Assembly: GCF_028554725.1 (NCBI RefSeq)
Contig: NC_071668.1
Coordinates: 12,773,501-12,837,500 of the forward strand
Direction: 5' to 3'
Length of the DNA: 64,000 nt
Source of the DNA: Zeugodacus cucurbitae
Taxonomy: Eukaryota > Arthropoda > Insecta > Diptera > Tephritidae
The notes beneath the pieces are model-generated. The model ran no database searches and was not told the origin of the DNA. It saw only the letters and a list, made by a program, of their open reading frames with translations. The translations under genes and the position numbers were made by a program. Positions 13,506 through 26,176 of the stretch are shown piece after piece (the stretch's first letter is position 1; each line of letters opens with the position of its first letter).

Positions 13506-14854
13506 TATAGATTTATTTATATTCGTAGAGTTCATTATACGCACTTAGTCCAAATTTTGCGAATACTTGTGTACTGTTTGTTGTTTCTCAGATGCATAAT
13601 CACGCAATTTTTTATTGCTGATAAGCGCCCAATAAGTACTTGCTTAACCCTTATATGACATGTTTTTTTTTTAGTTCAGCTAACAATGCTTGTAGAAAAT
13701 TCTGATTGTGTTGAAAATCTATTACCGATTATATCTTAAAAAGCTAATTTTATATAATCTAATATAAACAAAATTTGTATCATAATTTTAACTTTATTGC
13801 AAAATAATATATCAGTGGATCAGTGGTTAATAGCATTTTAGAAAATAGTTACACTACTGAATCAGCTAGACTTATGGGGTACATCATTTAAGTTACCCAC
13901 GAACATAGTGCCGTACATACCCAATCATTACCTCAAGGGTTAAATATGCTCAATGGATTTAGCAGTAGCTAACCAGTTAATTCACAAGACACTTGGCAGT
14001 TCATTGAAGCCAATATTCATTAATCTATCTTTGGTAAAGCATTAAGGCTGTATTAAGCATCACTTTTTTTTTGCTAAAAATAAATATAAAAAAATACATA
14101 CTGAAATATTGTATACGTGCCTGATGAGGCAATGTGAATTTAATATTTATTGGATTCTGAGGACATGAGGAACGTAGTGATCACGAGCAGTGTCTTTGGT
14201 GTCACAGTGACTTTTCTCGAATAGAACTGGAAGTGTTGCGTCTTCTCTATGCGCTTGAAAAATAAACTCCAAGACCCGACCTCACAAACAACTTGCTTAC
14301 AGGGTCAATAAGGAATATAAGGTAATCTTTAAGTATGCTTGAAATATATATTCTATATGCTATAGCGATCAGGTATAAATATTAATTAAGTAATTGACAA
14401 TGTAAACCTAATATAGTACCATTCCTTCAAATTATCAAGCAATCTCCCATGAATTTAATCTCAAGTAGTCGTCATATTCATTCAATAATATTGAATCACC
14501 ACAGCCTGTTAATAATTAAACGAACCTATCGCAATTTTGCGAGCCACACAGTTACATATATTTGTTCTAGTTTATTATTCATTAATTGCTATTTACAGTC
14601 ATTTATTTCCGAAATGTTGATAAGCGGGCGGCACATTAATTGAATAATTTTTATAGGCTTTTGTTTTGGTTGAGCCTATTAAGTATATTTTTGTTTGACA
14701 ACAATACTTGATATACTTATACACTGTTTACACTGCCTTCAAAAAATATATATGGAAATATTTTTTAGCTCAATTATACTTGTATAGATTTTCATATATA
14801 AAGTAATGATTAAAATTTATTTTTTTGAAGCTGTTACTCTGAATTATTGTAATA

Positions 14855-15173
14855 TTAGGTCTACAACTTTGCTTACGCCGTTTTCCAATAGATTTCTCTT
14901 GGGTCAAGCACTGGTCGATTAAATCGATTTTCTTTAATATCGATCTTGAACATTTGTGTCAACATTAACCCAACAAAATATTTGTAGAGATCTGTTTGCA
15001 TCCCAAACTTATTCTCAATTGAAAATGTCACTTTTTGAGCGGAATTCTCGACATTTGCGGGAAATTTTGCTTTTGTTAAGTGCGGCTAAGGCTCATCGAC
15101 ATTTGTAACCGTTTTTATACAAGAAAAAACTTAAATTTACAAAAAAACGGCGGAAGCAAAGTTGTAGACCTAA
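14855..15173 (+). mobile_element. Internally deleted mariner-like element (MITE) with TA duplication
   Basis: The two ends are inverted repeats of about 30 bp with one mismatch; the left end begins TTAGGTCTACAACTTTGC and the right end is its complement, closing with ACCTAA. Each end is flanked by TA (14853-14854 and 15174-15175), the target duplication of Tc1/mariner elements. Inside, ATG near 15026 opens a short frame whose residues (HLREILLLLSAAKAHRHL) resemble the start of mariner transposases, which commonly read HLRxxLL followed by a Ser/Ala-Ala-Glu-Ala-His-Arg motif. It stops after 27 codons, where the deletion seems to begin. At 319 bp it cannot encode a working enzyme. Confidence 0.8.
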
Positions 15174-17411
15174 TATAATTACTTTTTAGAATGAAATTAT
15201 TTAAAAACACAAATTCTTTGTAAACACAAACTAATTAATATTTTTGTTTTTTTTTTCAAAATAATTTTTATCAAATATTATTTTTTTTTTATATTTTTAT
15301 AAAAAATGTTTATTTTGATATACCTCTGATTTAATAGTGCTTTTAATTTTTAATTGCAGTAATAAATTTCAAAATTTATTCACACACCTCTGACCACAAG
15401 TCTTTGAATTCGAAGCCTTAATGAAGCACGCCACATCAACAGTTATGAAAATGAAGTTGACGAGTGTTTTTTTTTTCTGACAATCTTTATCTTTAGCTGG
15501 TGGATATAAATGTAATCTCATGCAATATGTTTTATTATTCTGCTGCATTTACAAAGATCTTTTGTGGAGAGAAGAATGCGAGGAAAATGGAACGCGGCAA
15601 ATAAAAAGAAAAAATATTTATTTTATTTAAATAAAAGCAATGATGTTGAATATAAAAATATACAACAACAATATTCTGAATGACTATACAATTTTAATAT
15701 TAATCTTATTATTCAATATTCACTCCTTCATTCCTATTTATACCAACTGCATAAAACATACTCTACCTACAGTCGAGAGGAATGCTTTAACAATATTATA
15801 TATAGCAAGGTGGGTTAAAGAAAATATAAAAATTTTAGAGAACAGTTTAAACGTAACGAAGTTAGTGCATTCTAGCTCATTACCCAATTCGCTGGCTCCT
15901 TAATTCCCACTATCGATCAACTACTCAAAGGTGAACTACACTGGTTCAGTTCATTTTTTAATACGAAAAAAAATACATATCGTCCCAAACTTCCAGCAAA
16001 TTTTCATCGACTTACATGTGGAAATGTAATTGAGGGTTTTTGTTTGTCTGAAGGCCTATCGTTTCGCTACTTAGAACCGATTAAATGAAACACTTAAATT
16101 TTTCTTCAATGTCACTTTATTTCAGATATTTTTCTATTTGATACATTTGTCTATTATCTATAATACAGCTCGTATGTACTAAATAATTTAGTTCTAAAAT
16201 CAAAAGTATCATACATTATATTTTAAGCGTACTCCAGCTGAAGATGCCGAAAAGTATGCAATGCTTTATCCTCCACGATCGGTCGAAAAGTCTGCAGATC
16301 ACCCAGCCCATAAAGTGAAGGCGAGAATAAAAGATCTTTAATTGATAAGAAAAAATATTTATTAAGCACATGATACTGTAATTAATTTACTTTAATTTAA
16401 TGAATATTATAAAAACATAGAAGTAATGATTCTTCGTATATACTAAGTATATATGAATAATATCACTGTACAATCTGTTTTAAAGTATTCGTTTGGTTCA
16501 GTTTTATGAGAAATATGACTGCTATTGTTCGCTTCAGTTGGCGGATCACTGCTGCTGCTTTCGTTCATTGCCCTTTCGAAATTTACAATAGCCAGATATT
16601 CACTCGCGAAAATTTGTTACACACACCAAAAATGCGGAGTCGATTGAACTTGAAGTGACCCCATAGCAGTGACGGTGTGCGAATATCGTAAAAATAATAA
16701 AGTTAATCAAAATCTAATTAAGTATTTCTAATTAAGCTTTCACTTTTGCTTTGAGTTTCGTGATTTGCATGCGATGAAATGGTGTCAAGGATGCGCGGCT
16801 CAGCTAAATACTTTCGATTAATTAATTACACTTGAACCAGATTTGCTTGGCAGCACATAGTGGACTTTGTTCTGCAGCATCGGCGTGATTCCGCTGTTAG
16901 ACCGACGTGATTTTACCGTTAGACACGCGTGATCGTGGTATTTTTATACAGTACAACACAATTTTAAAATACTTAATGCTCAGTTATCGGCTTGTTTTTT
17001 GCTTCTTTTGCGAAAAATATATTTCTTGGGGCATTTCTCATTTCTATGCAGCGTAAAAATTTACCTCGCAAATGTAGTTAAAATTCCTTCCATTATATTT
17101 CTCTCTCCCAACTTTATAGCGATCGTATTAAGCAGCAGTCTTTTTGGTATCTGACAACTTGCGCTATGAGCGACGTATCTGCTTTCTACTCAGACTACCT
17201 GTAATCTAATGAGATCTCTATAAGTTGCCACTTCTCGGAACTTTAATAATATCCTCAATACATAAAAAACAAACTCAGTAGAAATGTGTCCTCATATTTT
17301 CCAACCATATTAATCCTATCGATCTACTTGGGAAAACATTTTTATGTTGGGGGAGAGCTTGCTTTCATATAATTATATTATTCAATCAAACCGCATTCTA
17401 ATTTTGAAGAA

Positions 17412-17640
17412 TGCCGCTGTCACTATTAGTAGAGTAAACACTTCTGTGGTAATAACTACTTACTTCTTGTAGTGGATTGGAGTAGTCCATTAGTAGTGTC
17501 ATAAGAACTATTGTGGAAATATTTAATCTTTTAATGTCGATACCCCACCATTAGTAGTTTAAGCACAACGGTGGTAATACTTACTCCTTTTGGGATATCG
17601 ATACCTATTACTGTATTAATACTTACTTCTAGTAGAAGTT
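17412..17640. repeat. Degenerate short direct repeats beside the palindrome
   Basis: Motifs ATTAGTAG, GTGGTAATA and ACTTACTTCT recur in the same order at about 17412-17480 and 17545-17610, with a weaker third copy at 17600-17640. The apparent period is about 130 bases. Divergence is high and the edges are unclear. Confidence 0.4.
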
Positions 17641-19180
17641 TACTCCTGGAGTATGTTTATATATACATTATGGCTTGGCGAAGGAAGACCTATACTGGCT
17701 TCAAATAATTAGCTAAGTCATTATATAGCATATGTGCAAAGCCAAACATGAAATTGCTAATAAACCATTTCTCTACTTGACTCCAAACTTTGTCTTCTAT
17801 TACTTTCTTCTTAGTCTTAAAAAGTCTGAAAATTGCACAAAATACTGGTGTTTTTGTTGGTATTTTATTAAATTTACTTTACATTGGATATATCAGTGTC
17901 ATCTATAAAAATTCCCTTTCATATAACACCAAAACCATCAAAATAGGTTCTGAATTATCAGAGTTATGACCATTTAAAGAGTTGTGTTGCTCCACACGGA
18001 AGCTCTGCTTTGGGCTCTGCTCAGTTGGGCAGCGCAGTTTTTGTCTGATTTTTGCAAATTTCCCGATTTGTACTAGGCGCCTAGAAATGCACAGCAAGCA
18101 GGTGGATGCAGGAAAAAGTTGCCTGGTACATTTAGATATGTATGCTGGAAGATATATATGTTCGTAAGTATGTAAGCGGCAGGTGGGTGTCTGTATGTAG
18201 GCATATATATGTACATATGGGTCAGCGGATATACATCCGGTAACGGATATGGGCATGACGGAAGTGCAACTGAAACCGGATGCCGCTCACCGGCACCGGA
18301 AATAAAAATCCCGGAACCGGAAGTCGCAAAGCGGAAATGAAAATGCTTGAACCGGAAATGAAAATGATTGAACCGGAAATGAAAATGATTGAACCGGAAA
18401 TGAAAATTTTGTCAAAATGCGGAAAATTCAATTTCCGGTTCAATCATTTTCATTTCCGGTTCAAGCATTTTTCATTTCCTGTTCAATCATTTTCATTTCC
18501 GGTTCAATCATTTTCATTTCCGCTTTGCGATTTCCGCTTGCGGGATTTTTATTTCCGGTGCCGGTGGGCGGCATCCGGTTTCAGTTGCACTTCCGTCAAG
18601 CCCATATCCGTTATCGGATGTATATCCGCTGACCCATATGTACATATATGTATATGCCTACATACAGACAGCCACCTGCCGTTTACATACTTACGAACAT
18701 ACATATCTTCCAGCATACACATATACATGTACCAGGCAATTTTTTCCGGCATCCACCTGCTGTGCATTTCTGGGCGCCTAGTACAAATCGGGAAATTTGC
18801 AAAAATCAGACAAAAACTGCGCTGCCCACCTAAGCAGAGCCCAAAGCAGAGCTTCCGTGTGGAGCAACACAACTCTTTAAATGGTCATAACTCTGATAAT
18901 TCAGAACCTATTTTGATGGTTTTGGTGTTATATCCAATGTAAAGTAAATTTAATAAAATACCAACAAAAACACCAGTATTTTGTGCAATTTTCAGACTTT
19001 TTAAGACTAAGAAGAAAGTAATAGAAGACAAAGTTTGCAGTCAAGTAGAGAAATGGTTTATTAGCAATTTCATGTTTGGCTTTGCAGATATGCTATATAA
19101 TGATTTAGCTAATTATTTGAAGTCAGTGTAGGTCTTTCTTTTCCAAGCCATAATATATATATAAACATACTCCAGGAGTA
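17641..19180. mobile_element. 1.54-kb palindromic fold-back element
   Basis: Two arms of about 768 and 757 bp (17641-18408 and 18424-19180) are reverse complements over their full length, with a loop of roughly 15 bases around 18409-18423. Check points: 17641-17660 pairs with 19161-19180, and 17950-17981 pairs base for base with 18873-18904. The outermost bases read TACTCC and GGAGTA, compatible with a TA target. Next to the centre the arms carry 21-bp direct repeats built on GAACCGGAAATGAAAATG (left units at 18349, 18370, 18391; four or five on the right). Long inverted arms with inner tandem repeats are the plan of Drosophila fold-back (FB) and Galileo-type elements. The open frames inside (18280-18942 plus, 17903-18256 minus) mirror each other and are by-products of the symmetry. 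Confidence 0.9.
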
Positions 19181-19371
19181 ATCTGCTGCGATGCCGTCCT
19201 ATCCGTAAGACGAAACGTTGCCTAATACTTTGCGACCATTTAGACCCAATTACCTTTCTTTTATATGAGACAGTTTAGGAAATAATCTATACGATCTGTA
19301 TATATATATATAAATTTAAAAGTCTAAATAAATAAATATTTTGCTCAGCAAATTAATATCGATCACAAGAT

Positions 19372-19377
19372 TTTATT
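19372..19377 (-). terminator. Candidate poly(A) signal of UGT copy 3
   Basis: AATAAA on the minus strand, about 108 bases past the TAG stop at 19485. It is the nearest clear hexamer downstream and lies between the gene and the palindrome. AT-rich sequence makes chance hexamers common, so this is only a plausible site. Confidence 0.4.
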
Positions 19378-19484
19378 GCTTAATAAAACTTCTTAAATTG
19401 ATAATGAATTCACAATTCTACAGCTAACACTAAATCTTCTAGGACTAAATTCTTATTTTTCATAGAAAAAATTCGATCACAGTT

Positions 19485-21195
19485 CTACTGACGCTTCTTA
19501 CGTAAGACCTCAGCGCTCTTACGCTGCAATAGGCTACCCAATAGTTTGAGCATTTTCAGCGGCAGCCAAATCACTACAAATGCGATCAAGAGCGCACAAC
19601 CGAACACGTCCAACAGCAAATACTGGTAGAGTGGCATGAAGGCGCCGTGGGACTTCAAATGCGTTGCTCCTTTATGCCGCGCAATATACTCAATCCAGAA
19701 TGAAGCCTCGTCCAGAGGATGCATTGGATTATCTCTGAATTTGCGCGATGCTTCGAGCGCCTTCTGCTTATAACTGGGTTCACTGATGAGCTGTCGTACG
19801 TTCAGTACCAAATCCTCGCTGGTCATTTGGCCGAAGTTCAAAGTGCGTGCATAGCCAGCACGCACCGATTTGATTGTGTTCCGGTGTTGATCGCCATACA
19901 GGGGTATGCTTAACATCGGCACACCCCAATGGATGCCCTCTTGTGTGCCGAAAAGGCCGCCATGTGTAATGAAGACCTTCACATTTGGATGTGCGAGTAT
20001 GTCATTCTGTGGCAACCAACTTTGGATTTTCACATTCGACGGCAGATGGCCGATGGATGAGTTCTCGAATTTCCACAAAACATTCTGTTTCAACTGACTG
20101 AAAGCGTTGAGGATGAGACTGATTTTCTCTTGCGGCATATCGATGCTCTTCATATAAGAACCAAGACTGAAGTAAACCACACCCTGGGTAGCGTTGTCCA
20201 GGTAGCTCTAGAAATTAAGAAAATATTTAGTGAGTGAGAGAGTAGATATGGAGTTCCCATTACAAACCTGCAGATCATGTGGCAACGGCTTCGGTTCCTT
20301 TATATGTATACCACCGACATTTATCAGCCCCGGCATACTGGGACGCGGCACATCCACACTGCGATGACTGTTGATCAACATCAACGAAATGTTTTTCTCC
20401 AATTGACGCACATGCGGCAAGGGACCATCCACAACTTCGGCGAAATGTCGTTCGGCCATCTCCTGCATTTTGGGCATATAAAACCAGCGGCGCATCACAG
20501 CATCATACAGTGATAAGTAGGTATTGTAAGCGCGCTGTGTGAAGGTCATCTCATCTGTATGCGAGAGCAGCAAATGCGGTATAAAAGACCACGGTGTCAA
20601 CAGGCCCATCGCATGATCCATATTATCTGCATAACCCATAGTTCCCAACGTTACCACAGGGCACTTGAATTTGTGCGCAAACATCAGAAAACTCTCATGG
20701 AAGAATTGCTCCAAAATCAACAAATCGAATTGCTGATTTTTACTCGCGACCAGCGCCTTCACTTTGGGATCGTTGAGCGCATGCTCGGAGGTGAGCAAGC
20801 CAACATGAAACCACATTTGTAAATTCTGGAAATCGCTGGCGAAACGCATTTTGAAAATGTTCTCTTTGGGAACTGAAAGATTGATTAAAATGTTCATGAA
20901 AATTTGATTAATTTTGTATTTTTTTTTGTTTTTGTATTTTCAACTTACAATAGTAGGGTATATCGAATTGCGGCTCGATGATGATCTCTGTCAGATTCTC
21001 GTGCGTATATTTTGCCCGATGATTGGTCACAGCCGTTACATGATGACCGCGCTGCAGCAGCTCACGCAAAAAGTGCTCCAGCCACATCCAATGGCTGGGC
21101 GCTGGAAAGGGACCCATGAACAATATATTAAAGGCCGTTGAGGTGATGGGCATCAGCAGTGCCACCAAGCAGACTAATAACCAGCTGGGGTGCAT
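19485..21195 (-). CDS. UDP-glycosyltransferase, tandem copy 3 (3 coding exons)
   Basis: Coding exons on the minus strand are 21195-20949, 20872-20268 and 20207-19485, giving 524 aa. Seen: signal peptide (about 1-21), GPFPAPSHW with His35, FDLLILEQFFHES with Glu at the catalytic-acid position, and the signature from FITHGGLFGTQE through HWGVPMLSIPLYGDQHRN. One C-terminal membrane helix precedes a basic tail ending KKRQ, a KKXX-type ER signal. Exon 2 runs straight through the site (VVDGPLPHV) where copies 1 and 2 have an intron, while the intron after PLPHDLQ is kept, as in copy 2. In sequence it looks closer to copy 1 than to copy 2 in the C-terminal half (for example SSIGHLPxNVKIQSWLPQNDILAHPNVKVF). 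The 1.54-kb palindrome ends about 300 bp beyond its stop codon. Confidence 0.93.
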
Positions 21196-22236
21196 CTGAA
21201 AGAGTGATTTTATTTTTAATATTAGAATATTATATAATCTGGTAATATTTTACTTGACTAAATACTAAATGACTAAATGTAAGAGGGTAAATCTATTTTA
21301 AAGATTTCGAAAATAACTGTAACAATTCTTAGCCTTAAGCAATAGTTTGTAGTGTTTTACATATATTATTGTATATAATTGTTTCTCTTCTCAATAAATA
21401 AAGAAATTAATAAACAAAAATATATTTACTGTTATTATTTGATGATAGTGGAAATCTCATATATTTCAAGCACGTGCTAACAACGCTCTCTACACTGCGT
21501 TCGTGGGCTACAAAACCATATTGTCTTAATTCACTGCTTAGACTTTATACTTCCTACTGCTTGAATGCCTATATTAAATACCCAGATATCTATCTATATA
21601 TAAGTATAGGTAATAATATACTCAGCTGCTTATTGAAAATCACATCTTAGGACGACACGTGTTTCAAGTCCACTGCAAGCACGTATAAATCAATATGTGA
21701 TATATGATAAAAATCTAGAAAATTATTGTGGGCGTATGTTTTAACAAACCACAGGCTTTCCACACGATTTTTCAAGCGCCGCTGCTTTGCTTATTTATAT
21801 ATTTATGAGTAGAAAAAAATGTATGCAATTTGTTGCTGTAATTACATCAGTTGATATGATTTAATTCAATATGTAGATCATTTGAGATTTAACTCTTAAT
21901 GTGCTTTTTATACCCAGTACATGGTGGGTGTGGCTTTAGTATTAATTTTGTAAAGAGATTTTGAAGCGTTCGGGAGTATTTGTTACTCTTAGAGATGATC
22001 GATATTGAATTTTCAAGCTTAAGACTTCCGTACAAAAATTTCGTATGAAAAGTCCAAGGCTTAAGGCTTAAGTACTTGCTGTCAAAATTCAGCTAACTTA
22101 CTAAATTATATGTAAAATATTTGTTTTGACTAAAAGAACTCAAAATGTACCGAAACTACAGAGGTGTTGCCGAGTTCCGATAGTCGGGTTTATATAATCG
22201 CAACTCGTCTGGATGTTTTATAAAATTCCAAATTGT

Positions 22237-22768
22237 GAGGTTGTGCGATGCATCTGAAACAGTCGAACCAATTTTTTTTTCTTTAATTTTTATAAGTTTC
22301 TTTTCTTTATGAACTAAAAAAAATACCGAAGAAGTTATAAAATCCCAAATTTTTTCGAAGTTTGAAAAAAAAAATCACTTTTTTAAGAAAAAATTGACTT
22401 TAAGTTGCAAAACAAGTAGTTTAAATAATACTTTTGTACAACTTGTTTTAGTTCAAATAGAAGATAATTTAATATTGAAGCTAGATCACCTTGGTTTTTT
22501 TCGATCGGACATATATTCTTTTTGCTATCGCCGGCACCGTTTTCTAACACTTGTGAAAATGAAAACTCGAGAAAACGCGCTTTAAAGGTCTGCCTGAGCA
22601 TTCGCACTTGCTCGACGCTCGGCCACTAAGACTGCTCTAGCTTCGAAAATATGTCGAATTGGCCTCTGGAATTTTAAAGACATATTCTTGGATAGTTTTG
22701 GAAGAGATTTGAAACAAAATAAAAAAAATCTTTTTTTTTGAAGCCTGTAAAGCAGACTACTGCCTTAA
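22237..22768 (+). mobile_element. Truncated copy of the TTAA-ended element found in kon intron 1
   Basis: This 0.53-kb segment matches 47621-48131 in the same orientation with few differences. Shared landmarks include AATACCGAAGAA, TCGATCGGACATATATTC, TCGCCGGCACCG and GTCGAATTGGCCTCTGG. The right end is kept (AAAGCAGACTACTGCCTTAA, ending 22768), but the left inverted end present at 47400 is missing here, so the left third is lost or replaced. Confidence 0.8.
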
Positions 22769-23883
22769 TCCTCTTTTTCCAAACATATAAAATATAAACA
22801 GAGAAATACATAATACCTATACTAGAAGTGTTGCACTGGGTATAAAACACTTGGAAATCACTTAACAGCACATTAACATAGTGTTCACACAAAATGCATG
22901 CCATTATGCAAGAGGCAAGCAAAATCAATCAGTGCACATTTCCTGATTTCCCCTAGTAAAACAATAATAAATTAGCATTTTTCAGCAGCTTAACCGCTGT
23001 TAATTAATTAAGCGCATTACTTCTGTTAATTTATGCAAAATCTCTTGAAATGTGACACCTACCCACTGGTTTCTATAACAATTCACGCTTGTCATAACTA
23101 CAATTTGTTATTGTTGTTATTATTATTATTGGCATGCATAGCAAATAGCAGAAATAGTGCAAATAGTGATTTAAATGAGATTAAGCAGTCTATAATGAGG
23201 CGTGTGCAGTACTCTTGATGCAAATTCAAAAAAAAAAAAAAACAGAAAAAATATAGAAAAGTAACTGGTTATTTTTACGACGTTATCAGCCATCAATATA
23301 CTCATAAATAGCTGTTTATATTAGAGAATTTGCTTATGCAACCAAACAAATATATTGAAAATGCATGAATATCTTAACGCCCATGCACATTTATGGACTT
23401 TAAGAAATATGGCTTAACATAAACAAGCGACTTTTATGAGCGTTGCGGTTTTTTTTATTTATTTCCGTATTTTTAATTTATTTGTACACCGGCTAGTATT
23501 TACCATAGATTACACTAATTGGTGTCTAGTGTGGCAATAGTAAATATTACTAATTAAAAAATGACTCTGCTTAACTGTCTGCAACAATGTTTCTGTAGTG
23601 TTTGACAAAAGTTCATCTGACTTGCCGAAATGAATAGACAAGTTGCCAGTTTCATGAATTGCAAGTAGCTTGTAAGTTTTATATCGTAACGCTTTCGGCT
23701 AACAGACCACAATCTAAAGTGATTGTGCTGATAATGTTGTAATAACTCTAATGAACATGGTTTACATCTTGTTTTCTGCTTGTTTGATCGTCTAGCAAAT
23801 TGCAATCTTATTATATATTGTGTATACATACAAAAAATATCTAAGATTAACTGTATGGAAATGTATTGCAAAATTGTTACAAG

Positions 23884-24076
23884 CATTACTTTTTATGTCG
23901 TTTTCACGACTATCGAGTCTATGGAGAAGATTTTTTTCTAATGTTATACTCAATTGAAATGTCCTCAGTAGCACTTCTCACATTACTCTTTATGACGTTT
24001 CCACGACATTCGAGTCTCCGGAGAATATTTCTCTCCTATTTTATATCTACTCAATTGAAATGTCCTCAGTAGCACA
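23884..24076. repeat. Two tandem copies of a 97-bp unit
   Basis: CATTACT begins both copies, at 23884 and 23981. Each carries TATGxCGTTT, CGAGTCT, GGAGAA and ends in ACTCAATTGAAATGTCCTCA. The copies are diverged (about one base in six by eye). I see no coding or structural role. Confidence 0.7.
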
Positions 24077-26176
24077 TCTGAGTTTCCTATAGTGAATACC
24101 TAATGGAGTTCCTTGTTCCAGCGTTTGCAGAATTCTTTCTCTTGAACAATTGAATGAAATATAATGTCCAAGTACATTCTTTCTCAAAATCAGAACTGTC
24201 CTGGCAACAATCTTATATAGCTATTCCTTGCACAATCCCCAGAAACACCTACTGGCGAATAATAACAAATGAAGCAAACCATTTCTTCGAGCACAATGAT
24301 GCTTTAGTGCGACCTCTGGCGGTTAAATATTTTTTCGACCTGCTCTTCCAAGCATAGAATGGAGTTCTTATATAGATGAATACTCTGTCATTAAGAATGT
24401 ATTGGGTTTTTGATTATAGAATACAATATATAATCCATAATTCTCGACACCGTTGATCATAAGATATCATAAGATAAGTATATATTATTTTTTCAGAAAG
24501 GTTATGAAGGATTCCCATATGTATTTATGGATTTTTTAGGATAAAGAGAAACTTGACAAAAAACTGAGTTAATGCGAAATTAATTGCTGATCAAACTCTA
24601 TTAAAGATTTCATAAACACTTCATTCCAATTTCAACAACAACAATATTGCTTGCACTACATTTTGAATCAAATCGAAGCTTCGGCCATATATAGTATATA
24701 TCCGGGGTTCATAGTATGCAACTTAAACTTATATAATTTCTCCACAAAAAAATATTATTCTCTACGTGCGACAGAAAGTAAAACCAACGAACAAAAATAT
24801 GACAGAAGTTGTCTAGACACGTACGATGAAATTTTCTGGATTTCGATTTGAAGCTCTGTTTCAATGCGAAAATACAAAATTTAAGTAACTTCATCCAACT
24901 TCGTCAGTACTCACTCGATTTTCATAGAATATTTAAGTATTTACGCAAGTGCTTTTAAATATAAGGTTACTGCTTCGTATTTATTATGTTTACACATTTG
25001 CGAACGTATGTTCGTGGGTTTCAATGTACATTCCGTTAATTACGTTTCAATTGGTAGATAATGAAATTTTTACAGACTTGCAAATGCAGGTATGTAAATA
25101 TATATTGAAATTTAATTCTCAGACATTTCACATGTATGCTTGTATGTATTATACATACATATGTGGATTCTTGCACTTGCAAATATATTTATTAAAAAGT
25201 AATCAGATTACACATTTTCACATTTTGCATGCTCGTGCGAAGACGAGTGCAATGCGCAAAAAACCTTCCCGAAGAGATAGTGAATATAAATAATTTTGTA
25301 TGTATGTAATCAAGTACATATATATTATATTTTAGTTGCTGTGCATTGGTGTAATACGTTTCCGTACTTTATTTTGCATAGTAATTTTTTTTTCAAAAGG
25401 AAAATATAATAGAAACAAGCAAAATACACTCGCACCCATCTTTAAGTCAACTTCTATACCTAATAATCAGCGATTTCTAATATTAAGCATCAACACGAAG
25501 CAACTATTGCCCAATAATTTTGGCATGTAATGGCCAAACCACAACTAATGATATAACTAACAACAAGTTTTTTGTTGTAATATCAAAAACATTACAACAC
25601 ATTTCACAAAATTTGCCAAAAACCGCTTTGATTAAATAGCGGTAAACGTTTTTACAAAGAAGTGTTAAGTAATTTTGGCAGCCATCAGTCCTTGTCACAC
25701 TTTTTTTGTTTATAACAACAACCGGCAAATAATTGAGACCGTCTTTTACGCTTGAGTCTTCAATTATTGTACTTCACATGAGTTAAAAAATTAACGCTCT
25801 TTGCCGCTTTCAACTTGGTTACAATGCTAGACTGTTATTTGGTTAATTGTTGCATTTACTTTAGCAAAAAATCTCGACTGCCTATAGCAAATAATAATAA
25901 ACAAATGTCGTGAGAGCACATTTCAATCTACGCTAATCTCATATATGCACCGTTAATAACCGTATAAAGGTTGTTTTCAGAAAATTTCTGTGAATTTTCG
26001 CGTAATTTCCGTGTTTGAGCGCCAATGCAAACAAGCGTTTCGAAATTTGAAGGTGAATTCAAAAAGTAGCGTGCTAGTAACACATTAGATTTATCGTTAT
26101 TACGGTTTGCAATGCCTTGCTAATTTTGATTGAGCACTTTTACTGTTACTTAGCCTACATTTTAATAGCTTAATTT

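Larger units (their letters stand above)
11749..19484. other. Spacer between UGT copies 2 and 3
   Basis: About 7.7 kb with no protein gene that I can support. It contains the 1.1-kb dispersed repeat (12386-13505), the deleted mariner copy (14855-15173), degenerate short repeats (17412-17640) and the long palindrome (17641-19180). The rest (13506-14854 and 15174-17411) is AT-rich with small open frames and no recognised motif. A non-coding first exon for UGT copy 2 is expected somewhere here, because its ATG also follows an AG acceptor. Confidence 0.5.

Noticed and set aside
18280..18942. 220-aa frame with EPEMKMI repeats
   Set aside because: It spans the palindrome centre; the repeats are the 21-bp units and the second half is the complement of the first. 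It is a by-product of symmetry.
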